Part shown: one piece after another, positions 45,657 through 53,696 of the stretch | Layout of the letters: every line of letters starts with the position of its first letter | Position numbering within the stretch: the first letter of the stretch is position 1 | Assembly: GCF_027257845.1 (NCBI RefSeq) | Contig: NZ_JAPVOT010000003.1 | Location: 248,001 to 312,000, forward strand | DNA length: 64,000 nucleotides | Source of the DNA: Alteromonas sp. BMJM2 | Lineage (GTDB): Bacteria; Pseudomonadota; Gammaproteobacteria; Enterobacterales; Alteromonadaceae | Direction of reading: 5' to 3' | Translations under genes and position numbers: made by a program | The notes under the pieces: generated by a model | Seen by the model: only the letters and a program-made list of their open reading frames with translations | What the model was told of the DNA's origin: nothing | Database searches by the model: none

Positions 45657-47057
45657 TTAACCTTGCATACTCTCCAATGTTTTACCTTTTGTTTCCTTGA
45701 CCATCGTCACAACAAAGGCCACTGATAATAACGCGCATAGCGCATAAAATCCGTATGCGCTTGCCAAACCAATGCTTGTTAACATTATAGGGAAGGTCAT
45801 AGTTATTAAGAAATTTGCTGTCCACTGTACGAACCCAGCTATCGCCAAACCGGAGCCTCGAATTTGATTTGGAAACATTTCTCCTAACATCACCCACATG
45901 ATTGGACCCCATGAAAGATTAAAGAAAAATACATAAGCGTTGGCAGAAATTAAAGCCAACGTGCCATTACCACCTAAGATTAAATTGCCATTCTCTGCAA
46001 CACCAGCATTAGCGAAAACCCATACGAGCGTTAACAAGTTGACAGTCATGCCCGCTGAACCAATGATCAAGAATGGCCGCCTTCCCAGTTTGTCGATAAG
46101 GCTAATCGTGATGACGCAGGCAATAATGCTAACAGCCCCAACAATAACGTTTATCATTAGAGAATCAGATTCCGAATAGCCTACCGCTTGCCACAATACG
46201 GCGCCGTAGTAAAACACCACATTAATACCAACTAGTTGCTGGAACATAGCGAGGCCAACTCCCACCCAAACAATGGTTCGGACTTTGCCACCGGACATAA
46301 GATCTGAGAGTTTTGGTTGATGATGAACGGCTGTCAGTGATTTCTCGATTTCATCTATGGTTTGTTTTGCTTGGTCTTCTCCATGAAGCTTGATGAGTGT
46401 GCCTTTTGCTTCTTTGTGCTTACCCTTTATCACTAAAAATCTCGGACTTTCAGGTATAACAAGCAAACAGACAAAAAAGATTACTGCTGGAACAAGTTCA
46501 ACCCAAAACATCCAGCGCCACGTTTGATAATCTAACCATAAAACTTGTGTTGAGCCACCCGCTGCGTTGGCGAGGAAATAGTTGCTAATAAATGCGCTAA
46601 ACAGGCCAAAAATTATTGCTATTTGTTGAATAGTGGCAAGGCTGCCACGCATACGAGCGGGTGCGATTTCAGCGATATAGGCCGGAGCCATAACCGACGC
46701 CGCACCAACAGCTAAACCACCGAGAATTCGGTAGAAAATGAACTCAGCTGAACTGTTCGCAATACCTGAACCCCATGCACTAATAACAAAAAATACAGAG
46801 GCGATGACTAATAAGCCTTTACGCCCCAGTAGATCAGCCAATGTGCCAGCAGCAAAGGCGCCAACTGCACAGCCTAGCAACATGCTTGCAACGTTAAAGC
46901 CTTGACCAATCGACTTTGCTTTAAAAGCCATTGTTAATCCATCGACGGTGCCATTTATCACACCACTGTCAAAACCAAACAAAAAGCCGCCGATAGTCGC
47001 CGCCATGCTGATAAGTACAATAAAAAGTAGATTTTCTTTTTGGGAGTTATTGTTCAT
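45657..47057 (-). CDS. MFS sugar porter
   Basis: 466 aa, 12 membrane helices. Sugar-porter hallmarks: GFLFGFDSGVINGTV in helix 1, DLLGRKG in loop 2-3, PESPRFLV after helix 6, QQLVGINVVFYYGAVLW in helix 7, DKLGRRPFLI in loop 8-9, and the terminal ETKGKTLE. Family members import hexoses or pentoses by proton symport (XylE/GLUT-like). Preceded, about 320 bases upstream, by a copy of the ECF-type promoter found before the receptor operon, so it probably imports the same nutrient's sugar across the inner membrane. Confidence 0.9.
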   Translation of the reverse strand: MNNNSQKENLLFIVLISMAATIGGFLFGFDSGVINGTVDGLTMAFKAKSIGQGFNVASMLLGCAVGAFAAGTLADLLGRKGLLVIASVFFVISAWGSGIANSSAEFIFYRILGGLAVGAASVMAPAYIAEIAPARMRGSLATIQQIAIIFGLFSAFISNYFLANAAGGSTQVLWLDYQTWRWMFWVELVPAVIFFVCLLVIPESPRFLVIKGKHKEAKGTLIKLHGEDQAKQTIDEIEKSLTAVHHQPKLSDLMSGGKVRTIVWVGVGLAMFQQLVGINVVFYYGAVLWQAVGYSESDSLMINVIVGAVSIIACVITISLIDKLGRRPFLIIGSAGMTVNLLTLVWVFANAGVAENGNLILGGNGTLALISANAYVFFFNLSWGPIMWVMLGEMFPNQIRGSGLAIAGFVQWTANFLITMTFPIMLTSIGLASAYGFYALCALLSVAFVVTMVKETKGKTLESMQG

Positions 47058-47313
47058 TAATTAGTTTCACTTTTTGACGTCTGAAAATTTCGTAGTCGGC
47101 GTCACTCACGTGCATTTTTTCGATTAAGAAATGCTACTTTGGTAAAGCATTACCTATTAATATCAATAACCTTTGCAGAGTTTTAAGCTTTAGCGCCGTA
47201 AACACAGATAGAAGAGGCCTTAATTGCTACAATCAAACTAACAATTCCGTTTCCCCCTCTACCATGTTGTGTATGGGGGTGCTCCAGTGCTTATTTAAAA
47301 TAATGGTTTTATA

Positions 47314-47374
47314 TATTGTGGTGTGCCAACTACGACCAACTATAAATTAACAGCATTTTTGCCATTAATTTATG
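47314..47374. repeat. Leader segment shared with 45194-45253
   Basis: Second copy of the conserved segment between the ECF-type promoter and the coding region; begins TATTGTGGTGTGC. Same position and orientation relative to the promoter as in the receptor operon. Confidence 0.5.
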
Positions 47375-47401
47375 AAGACGAAATAAAATGTAAAATCCCC
47401 C
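47375..47401 (-). promoter_or_regulatory. ECF-type promoter upstream of MFS gene
   Basis: Minus strand: GGGGGATTTT, 10 bases, TCGTCTT. Spacing is identical to the sites at 35819 and 45254. Confidence 0.65.
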
Positions 47402-47474
47402 ACTTTTAATTAACAATTTAAAAACAAAAATAATAGCTATGCAGGTAGTTGTGCCATTAATAGTCTCTCTAAAG

Positions 47475-47521
47475 TTGCCGAGTATATTATGCAATAAATT
47501 TTGCAGCACGATACTCGGCAA
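47475..47521. terminator. Long inverted repeat after tmpB-like gene
   Basis: TTGCCGAGTAT (47475-47485) pairs perfectly with ATACTCGGCAA (47511-47521); a nested TGCAA/TTGCA pair lies in the loop. Eight bases beyond the stop of the HD gene (minus strand). A T-run is only short, so terminator function is likely but not certain. Confidence 0.5.
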
Positions 47522-47528
47522 GGCTATA

Positions 47529-48155
47529 TTACGATTTAGGCTCTACCCCAGACATAGCAATGTCTACCGCACTTTTTCCCATAGTTTGATTACCAACATA
47601 TTGTGGGTCGAACGCAGTACGAGTAAAAATACGGCGAACTAAAGGCTCGAAGTGCGACAGTGGCTTGGTGGGATAGTCTGGGTCGAAAGACGCCTGATCC
47701 CATTTCTCACAAAAATCTACGCACGACTGATACCACGGGTGGTCTTTTAAGTAGTCACGTTCATTTCTGTCGCCACCTAAATGATGGGCGTAATAGAAAT
47801 TTTGAAACAAGCCGTGCTGATTAATGACCCACGTCACTTCAGGGCGCACGTAAGGACGTAAAATAGAGGCCGCAAACTGAGAGTGGTTGTGCGGCGCTAA
47901 ATCATCGCCTAAATCGTGAATAAGGGCAGCAAGGATCATCTCATCATCTGCCCCGTCTTCTTCTGCCCGCGTCGCCGATTGCAACGAGTGCTCTAATCGC
48001 GACACCTGATAGCCAGAAAGCGTATGCTCTAATTGCGCTAGCGCCTTTAAAATTCTATCGGGCAGCCCTTTGGTAAACTCATCTTCGTGCTTATCAAGAA
48101 ATTCGAACTCTTCTTTTGTGCCGTCTTTCATTTGTTTGAATACTACGGTTTCCAT
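47529..48155 (-). CDS. HD-domain mixed-valent diiron oxygenase, TmpB/PhnZ-like
   Basis: 208 aa from the ATG at 48155. HD-domain ligands are in place: LEHSLQ (His), LIHDLGDD (His-Asp), HNHSQFA (His), INQHGLF (His) and the late Asp in KWDQASFD. This is the pattern of PhnZ/TmpB, which oxidatively cleaves the C-P bond of a 1-hydroxylated aminophosphonate to phosphate and an amino acid (glycine, or glycine betaine for TmpB). The partner hydroxylase gene overlaps or directly precedes it. Assignment to TmpB rather than PhnZ rests on the partner being GBBH-like. Confidence 0.78.
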   Translation of the reverse strand: METVVFKQMKDGTKEEFEFLDKHEDEFTKGLPDRILKALAQLEHTLSGYQVSRLEHSLQSATRAEEDGADDEMILAALIHDLGDDLAPHNHSQFAASILRPYVRPEVTWVINQHGLFQNFYYAHHLGGDRNERDYLKDHPWYQSCVDFCEKWDQASFDPDYPTKPLSHFEPLVRRIFTRTAFDPQYVGNQTMGKSAVDIAMSGVEPKS

Positions 48156-48165
48156 ACAGCGCCCC

Positions 48166-49290
48166 CTATTGACCAATCATTTTTTGCTTTAACAACTTAT
48201 AACGCCCTTTCGGTGCATCGTAATCGATATAAGCGCCGTGCAGGTGACGCAAACCTTTGTTTGGATCGAAGCCTGTTCTGCCGTGTAACACGCGGGTATT
48301 GTGAAACATTTGAAGCTGACCAGGCTGCAAACAGAATTTCCACTCAAACTCTGGCGAACTCAGTAGCTGACCCAAGCGCTTACGAGCATTGTGAAAAGTA
48401 ATAAGGTCGTCATCGCTTAACAAGGGTAAATTGTCTAAACGCGGGCTGTAGGCAATGCCGGTTACTTTTCCGGTCGCATCAGATTCAATAATGGTGCGAC
48501 GCTCAACCAAATCGACTTCACTATCGAAATGACGAAAACGCACCGGCACTTCGCTAAGCATTTTGTAGCCCTTTGGCTGCTCTTTCTTTAGCTGCTCTAA
48601 TACAGATAAACTGTCCACCAGCGTTGATAAGCCCTCACCCGCCTGGTTTTGTAAGCAATGCAGTAACTGAATTCCTGGCATTGGGTCGCGATACGGGTTG
48701 TCGGTGTGCGGCCCAAGTGGCACAGAACGATACGCTAAGTCGCTTGAATTAGGGCGGGAATAAACTTCAAAAGATTTACCAAAATTGGTTTCCCTTACGT
48801 GGCCAAAAATCTCGGCAACCTCAATGGTGGCCTCAAGATTCTGCGGCACGTTATCAACAATGATAACGCCATAGGTAAGAAACTTTTCAATTCCTGCAAT
48901 AAGCCCTTTATCTGAATGCAGCGAATGATAGTCCACATGAAAAACCGACTTATCGATATCACTTTTCCAAGGACGTGGGGCTGGAGCGCCATCAAGATGA
49001 TCGAAATCGGCGTTGAACTCGCTGAGGTCGTACTCACCGCTGTACCCATCGCTGAAGGTTAAGCTGGCGCGCAGTTCACTTCTCTTTTCCACCCGTGTGA
49101 GTGCTAAATCGGTATCTAGCTGATGCGGATCGAACAGGCGATGTTTGGTTGTCTTATCCACGTTTTCTGTATCCTGACAACGTTCTCTTAGCCACAGCGC
49201 TGGTAATGAAATTTCTTGTCCATCTACCGATGCCAGTACGCGAGCTTGTTGTTCATCTATGCGGTAATTGAGTGTTTGCACCTGTTGCAC
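48166..49290 (-). CDS. GBBH-like 2OG/Fe(II) dioxygenase, TmpA-like
   Basis: 374 aa from a GTG. N-terminal DUF971-like (GBBH-N) domain (residues 15-100: LPALWLRERCQD ...) and a TauD/TfdA-like catalytic domain with GPHTDNPYRD (HxD, near residue 180) and the distal His and 2OG-binding Arg in NTRVLHGRTGF near residue 340. Gamma-butyrobetaine hydroxylase, trimethyllysine hydroxylase and TmpA share this layout. Pairing with the HD gene favours hydroxylation of 2-(trimethylammonio)ethylphosphonate or a related aminophosphonate; a carnitine-type role is the alternative. Divergent from a LysR regulator. Confidence 0.8.
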   Translation of the reverse strand: MQQVQTLNYRIDEQQARVLASVDGQEISLPALWLRERCQDTENVDKTTKHRLFDPHQLDTDLALTRVEKRSELRASLTFSDGYSGEYDLSEFNADFDHLDGAPAPRPWKSDIDKSVFHVDYHSLHSDKGLIAGIEKFLTYGVIIVDNVPQNLEATIEVAEIFGHVRETNFGKSFEVYSRPNSSDLAYRSVPLGPHTDNPYRDPMPGIQLLHCLQNQAGEGLSTLVDSLSVLEQLKKEQPKGYKMLSEVPVRFRHFDSEVDLVERRTIIESDATGKVTGIAYSPRLDNLPLLSDDDLITFHNARKRLGQLLSSPEFEWKFCLQPGQLQMFHNTRVLHGRTGFDPNKGLRHLHGAYIDYDAPKGRYKLLKQKMIGQ

Positions 49291-49388
49291 TTTTGATTTT
49301 TCCTCTGTGAAATGTCAGGCTGCGAGTATCAAGCAAAATTACCTAGCAACACAGTAGCTATGACTTATAGGAAACATGCAAATTCATT

Positions 49389-50291
49389 ATGAAGCAGCGC
49401 AACGAACCACCAACACTGAATAGCCTTATTGCGTTTGATGCTACCGTAAAGCACGGTTCGATGACCCTTGCTGCTGAAGAATTAGGCATAAGCCAGCCCC
49501 TGGTGTCGCAGCGAATACGTGCATTGGAAGAGGTACTTGGCGGTGTGTTAGTTAATAGGGAGCACAAACCTACGTCTCCCACCATGGCCGGCATGAAATA
49601 CTATAATGAAATAGAAAAGGCCCTTGCCACTATTCAGCGAGCTACCGATAGCGCAAAAACTGACTTTAACGATTTTAGAACCAAAATTTCTATCAGCGCC
49701 TATTTTGGGTTTGCGTTTCATTGGTTAATGCCAAGGCTGCAGCGTTTACAGCAAGCCTTTCCCGATTACCTATTTGAAATTCAGCCAACAAACAGCTTAT
49801 CTGATCTTCTCGCTTCACAAGCAGACATTGTTTTTCACTATTCAAGCTTGGCGGGTAAATATGAATACGAACATATGATGATTGAGGAGGAGGTTTTTCC
49901 GGTGTGCTCACCTGAGCTTGCCGACAAGCTGGGCCTTAAAGCTGGACAAAACCTGACTGATTTAAGCAATATACCTTTGCTTCACAAGGATGTTGACGAC
50001 CCTCGCTGGCCTAATTGGAAAAGCTGGTCGAAGGGCGTAAAAATAAAGCCTTCCACCAACCCTATTGTGTTTCGTTATAACAATTTCCCATTAATTGTTG
50101 AGGCCGCTGTGGCTGGGCAAGGTTTATGCCTTGGTTGGAAAGGCTTAATCACTTCGTTTATCGAAGAGGGAAAGCTCATTCCACTTGGCCCTAGCTTAAC
50201 GTCGCCAGGCCGTGGCTATACCATTTGCTCCAACTATCACTCCACTTTCGCCATAGGCAACGTTATTAAATGGCTGGTGAATGATGCCTAA
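49389..50291 (+). CDS. LysR-family transcriptional regulator
   Basis: 300 aa. N-terminal winged HTH (LNSLIAFDATVKHGSMTLAAEELGISQPLVSQRIRALEE, residues 9-47) and C-terminal LysR substrate-binding domain (ISAYFGFAFHWLMPRLQRLQQAFPDYLFEI ...). The sequence is closest by eye to the GcvA-like group. Divergent from the tmpAB-like genes with a 98-base gap, so it is the likely regulator of aminophosphonate use. It ends 2 bases before the convergent cobW-like gene. Confidence 0.88.
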   Translation: MKQRNEPPTLNSLIAFDATVKHGSMTLAAEELGISQPLVSQRIRALEEVLGGVLVNREHKPTSPTMAGMKYYNEIEKALATIQRATDSAKTDFNDFRTKISISAYFGFAFHWLMPRLQRLQQAFPDYLFEIQPTNSLSDLLASQADIVFHYSSLAGKYEYEHMMIEEEVFPVCSPELADKLGLKAGQNLTDLSNIPLLHKDVDDPRWPNWKSWSKGVKIKPSTNPIVFRYNNFPLIVEAAVAGQGLCLGWKGLITSFIEEGKLIPLGPSLTSPGRGYTICSNYHSTFAIGNVIKWLVNDA

Positions 50292-50292
50292 G

Positions 50293-51315
50293 TTAACAAG
50301 CACTAATACTGTCGGTAATCGCTAACTCCGTTTCAATACGTTCAGCGAATTGTTCAATTACATCAGCATCACTTGAAATGAGCTCAATCCTTGTATCAGC
50401 AGCGCCCTCTAGTAGGCGCTCTTGGTAATCGCCATCCACAATATTAAAGCTGAATACGCCCTTGTCGGTATGAATGACCGCTTTTAGTCTTTCTGCATTT
50501 AATGCGCTAAAGGTTTGTTTGCAACGCTCGAAATTAAACTGCCGATTAGCGGAAGTCAGCCACCCTCTTGAGTGGTAGCCTTCGCCGCGATTTGCAATTT
50601 TTAACGTTCCTTCCGGCGGTGCCTGTAACGCTTTAGACGGGGATGCCTTATTAGCGTGGTGGTGCACTTTTTCACTGTTAAAGGTTTCCCTAAATAATGA
50701 GCGCTGTTTGAGAATACTGACGTCTACTTTTCCTTTTTCAGAATAAATAATGGGTGTAGACGTAACACCTAATTCACCTGCATAACCCTTTAACATATCT
50801 GAATAGTCGCTCTGGTATAAATCCGTCTTTGTAGCCACTATGGTATCTGCGATTTCTAGCTGCTCTTGAAAAGTAGGATGATTACGCCATACATTATTCT
50901 CAAGCTTTCTCGCATCAATTAATGTCAGTGTAGCCTGCACATTAAGCACATCTCGATAATGTTCCTGCATGAGGGTTTGCAGTACTTCCTTAGGATGACC
51001 TAACCCCGTCGGTTCAATCAGTAACCGGTGAGGTTTTGCTCTTGCGAGCAAAAAGTTAAGGGCAATTTGCATAGGTAAACCCGACGTGCAGCACATACAG
51101 CCACCAGGAACTTCTTTGATAAACACACTCGTGTTGGAATCGCCATCTGCCGTGGGTGCTAGCATTGCTCCATCGATACCCACTTCACCAAACTCATTAA
51201 CCAGCACAGCCCATCGTTCATCAGCGGGTTTGTTCGCTAATAATTGCTGAATAAGAGTGGTTTTTCCGGCACCCAGCGCGCCTGTAATGATATTGGTAGG
51301 TATGTTTTTAAGCAT
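50293..51315 (-). CDS. COG0523/CobW-family GTPase metallochaperone
   Basis: 340 aa. G1 loop GALGAGKTT (residues 13-21), the metal-binding CxCC motif in GGCMCCTSG near residue 73, EPTGLGHP, and a TKTD base-recognition loop. C-terminal CobW_C domain after residue 220, preceded by a HHHANKA stretch (HVHHHANK). COG0523 proteins deliver zinc or other metals to target enzymes; several are Zur-regulated. Here it ends the operon of the ZnuD-type receptor, so a zinc role in limitation is likely. Confidence 0.85.
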   Translation of the reverse strand: MLKNIPTNIITGALGAGKTTLIQQLLANKPADERWAVLVNEFGEVGIDGAMLAPTADGDSNTSVFIKEVPGGCMCCTSGLPMQIALNFLLARAKPHRLLIEPTGLGHPKEVLQTLMQEHYRDVLNVQATLTLIDARKLENNVWRNHPTFQEQLEIADTIVATKTDLYQSDYSDMLKGYAGELGVTSTPIIYSEKGKVDVSILKQRSLFRETFNSEKVHHHANKASPSKALQAPPEGTLKIANRGEGYHSRGWLTSANRQFNFERCKQTFSALNAERLKAVIHTDKGVFSFNIVDGDYQERLLEGAADTRIELISSDADVIEQFAERIETELAITDSISAC

Positions 51316-51343
51316 GGTGTTAACTTGCCTTTATTTTTATTTA

Positions 51344-52195
51344 TTACCACGACCCATACATAGGGTTTGGTAATAAAAACAACGTTTTATTGAGCTCAGT
51401 AAGCACAACATCAACGTCGGCATGCTCCTGTGTTACTTGCTTAAAGTCTTCGATGTTATCGCCAATTTGCATCACTATTTTGTGGCTTTTATTCCACGTA
51501 ACCGTGCTATTGTTCGGTTTAAAACACTTGGCATTGCCCGAGGCAATGTGAGACCTGCGCAAGTCTTTGTCGTTAAGAAAAGATTCGTTATCAACGGCAG
51601 TAATATCAGCTTGAGAGCGACCTAAAAGACAGGCATTTTGTGCAGTGAGTGGCAAACCGTGCTCTAACAGATTGCGCCATGTGTGCTCATTGAGACTGGC
51701 GTCCCTATTGGTAATGAGCCCAATCTTTCCGCCTTCCCGCAACACTATTTCAATAAACGTTGCGGCTCCTGGTGTTAATGTGGCTTTTTCAGACTTAACC
51801 CAGTTAGCCCACCCTGCTTTGGAGTAGCTTTCTCCTGTGGTATCTAACCCTACCTGATAAGCACTGTTATCTAATACGGTTTCATCAATATCCATTACCA
51901 CAACCCAAGGCTCTGCAGGCTTTTCCATCTGCATTATTGCCTTTTCGGCTAACTGGTAGGTTCCCCGCGCAATGGTTTGATATTCCTTAGACATAGTTTG
52001 CCATTTAACGGAATTAGAAAGAGGAAGGTCACCCTTGTTAAGGGTTACATCCTGTGTCGCTATTGATAAAGAACGGTCACTGTCACTAACAGGTTGGCTT
52101 TCACCCGCAATACCGTTTTTAGCTGCCGAGGTACAGCCAGCACTTAATCCAACGGCGATAAACGCGACAGTCAGTTTTGTTAGTAAATAGCGCAT
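51344..52195 (-). CDS. e(P4)-type acid phosphatase lipoprotein (HAD class IIIB)
   Basis: 283 aa. Lipoprotein signal with GLSAGC lipobox near residue 20, placing it in the outer membrane or periplasm. HAD motif I VMDIDETVLDNSAY (DxD near residue 103), motif II GLITNRDAS, and the ENLIEDF-like GDNIEDF motif (motif IV) near residue 240 are intact. This class dephosphorylates nucleotides such as NMN and other phosphomonoesters. It sits in the zinc operon with a COG0523 GTPase and the His-rich receptor, so possibly released nucleotides or metal-phosphate are scavenged (inference). Confidence 0.85.
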   Translation of the reverse strand: MRYLLTKLTVAFIAVGLSAGCTSAAKNGIAGESQPVSDSDRSLSIATQDVTLNKGDLPLSNSVKWQTMSKEYQTIARGTYQLAEKAIMQMEKPAEPWVVVMDIDETVLDNSAYQVGLDTTGESYSKAGWANWVKSEKATLTPGAATFIEIVLREGGKIGLITNRDASLNEHTWRNLLEHGLPLTAQNACLLGRSQADITAVDNESFLNDKDLRRSHIASGNAKCFKPNNSTVTWNKSHKIVMQIGDNIEDFKQVTQEHADVDVVLTELNKTLFLLPNPMYGSW

Positions 52196-52219
52196 GGTTG
52201 TATATTCCTTTTTTCACTT

Positions 52220-52261
52220 GCTAGGCATAGCGTTATTGAGTTCAGTACCACTATACCTAGC
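52220..52261. repeat. Inverted repeat between lipoprotein and phosphatase genes
   Basis: GCTAGGCATAG (52220-52230) and CTATACCTAGC (52251-52261) are complementary at 10 of 11 positions with a 20-base loop. Candidate intra-operon terminator or attenuator upstream of the phosphatase gene. Confidence 0.4.
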
Positions 52262-52279
52262 ATGTACTAAATAAGACGA

Positions 52280-53665
52280 TTAATCGTGGTCGTGTTCGTC
52301 TTCTTCAATACCTACCCACACGATACCTGATGGCACCACATCTAGCTCTGTATCAGATTCTATTTCCAACGTGTCTATATTGATATGCAAAACGTGCTGA
52401 GCAATAGGGTCTGCGACAAACAGTAGATGATCATTTTGTGCCATGGTCATGGAAAAGTTCGTGCCTTGTGGCATGCTGCTTACATCGTCTTCAGCAATCT
52501 GTAGCTGCCCTTCAAATTCAAACTCTACCTCGCCGTCATGCATGTGTAGCTCATACTTTGATACATAACCTGCGTCGTCAAGAATAACCAGGGCTTCCCC
52601 ATCGTACGAAAAGGCATATGAAAGTGGGCTAGCGTCAGCCTCACTTTGCCAATCTACTACTTCCATTTCATTGCTTGATGGGTTGATACTTACTAGTACT
52701 AGCTCTCCCGTGGCACGTGAACTGGCCACACCAAGAAACAATTCTGCTTCTTTATGCCCGTATACAGACCCAACTCTGAGTCCGTCTAGCTCAGGAATAT
52801 TATCAACTTTAACAGACTCAAAATCGTCATCGTGGGCGTGCGCAATAATAACCCCGTCAGCGCAACCAAATACAAAGAAGGTTTCGTTTTGTGCTGCACC
52901 GTGTAAGTCAGGACAAGCTTGCTCGAGTGTTTGCTCTAGCTCATACTCGCCATCGTGCAGATGATAGACGCCAATTTGATCGGGCAATATTTTTGTATTT
53001 GAAGTACTTTCACTATCGTCTCTGCGAATAGTAGAAAGCAGAATGTCGTCATGAGCCTTTGCAACTCCATGCATGTTGACGCTGTAATCTAGTGTCGGTA
53101 TCGCGTCACTCTCAGACGTAATATCCCCGTCATTTAGTACGTGAACTGACGCGGGAACTCCCGCCTCACTGTCGCCATCGTAAAAAACCGTCATCTGCCC
53201 ATCAAATGAACCTACATGAGTTGGTCGGCTTCCCGTTAGCACAAAATCACTCATTACCGGGGCTTGCTCGTAGTCATGCAAATGCTCCACATGATCTTCT
53301 CGCCATAGCCCACCGTCGATAAACTCTACTACGTCATTATTACGAGACGATACCACCACATATCGTGAGTTAGCTGATGAATACATGCTGCTGCCATCGT
53401 ACGTTAAGCTAAACGTATCAAGCTGCATGCCGTCGTCTAAATCAACAATTGTTATCGCCATATCAGACATTACGGCCAAGCGCCCAGCACTTTCTATTAA
53501 AAAGTCATCTTCTGGTGCTGCGCCTTCGCCACCATCTGAGTCGTCTGGCGCTTCTACAATTGGATCCCGTTCGATAATAAGTGTTTCTGCATCGCCACCG
53601 CACCCAGTAAGTAATGCGCTTAATATTGCAATGCTGAGAGCACTGAGTTTTTTGTTTGAATTCAT
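52280..53665 (-). CDS. His/Asp-rich beta-propeller-like surface lipoprotein
   Basis: 461 aa from the ATG at 53665 (AAGGAACG upstream). Lipoprotein signal peptide with LLTGC lipobox near residue 19. The rest is acidic and rich in short strand repeats (GRLAVMSDMAITIVDLDDG, SRYVVVSSRNNDVVEFIDG, ...), consistent with a seven-bladed or YVTN-type propeller. It has clustered His/Asp (REDHVEHLHDYEQ; AHAHDDDFE; a C-terminal EEDEHDHD), suggesting metal binding. Encoded 32 bases downstream of the zinc receptor, it may capture zinc at the cell surface. I know of no assigned function. Confidence 0.7.
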   Translation of the reverse strand: MNSNKKLSALSIAILSALLTGCGGDAETLIIERDPIVEAPDDSDGGEGAAPEDDFLIESAGRLAVMSDMAITIVDLDDGMQLDTFSLTYDGSSMYSSANSRYVVVSSRNNDVVEFIDGGLWREDHVEHLHDYEQAPVMSDFVLTGSRPTHVGSFDGQMTVFYDGDSEAGVPASVHVLNDGDITSESDAIPTLDYSVNMHGVAKAHDDILLSTIRRDDSESTSNTKILPDQIGVYHLHDGEYELEQTLEQACPDLHGAAQNETFFVFGCADGVIIAHAHDDDFESVKVDNIPELDGLRVGSVYGHKEAELFLGVASSRATGELVLVSINPSSNEMEVVDWQSEADASPLSYAFSYDGEALVILDDAGYVSKYELHMHDGEVEFEFEGQLQIAEDDVSSMPQGTNFSMTMAQNDHLLFVADPIAQHVLHINIDTLEIESDTELDVVPSGIVWVGIEEDEHDHD

Positions 53666-53696
53666 TTTTCGTTCCTTACTAAAAATTGGTTTTAAA

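Larger units (their letters stand above)
47058..47528. other. Intergenic region upstream of MFS gene
   Basis: About 470 AT-rich bases. Contains the third ECF-type promoter (47375-47401), the conserved leader block (47314-47374) and a long inverted repeat (47475-47521) next to the tmpB-like stop. The predicted leader of the MFS mRNA would be about 310 bases, with no good small ORF. Confidence 0.45.

Noticed and set aside
52270..52276. AAGACGA block near the propeller-like gene stop
   Set aside because: No CCCCC block at the required spacing, so it is not a fourth ECF promoter.
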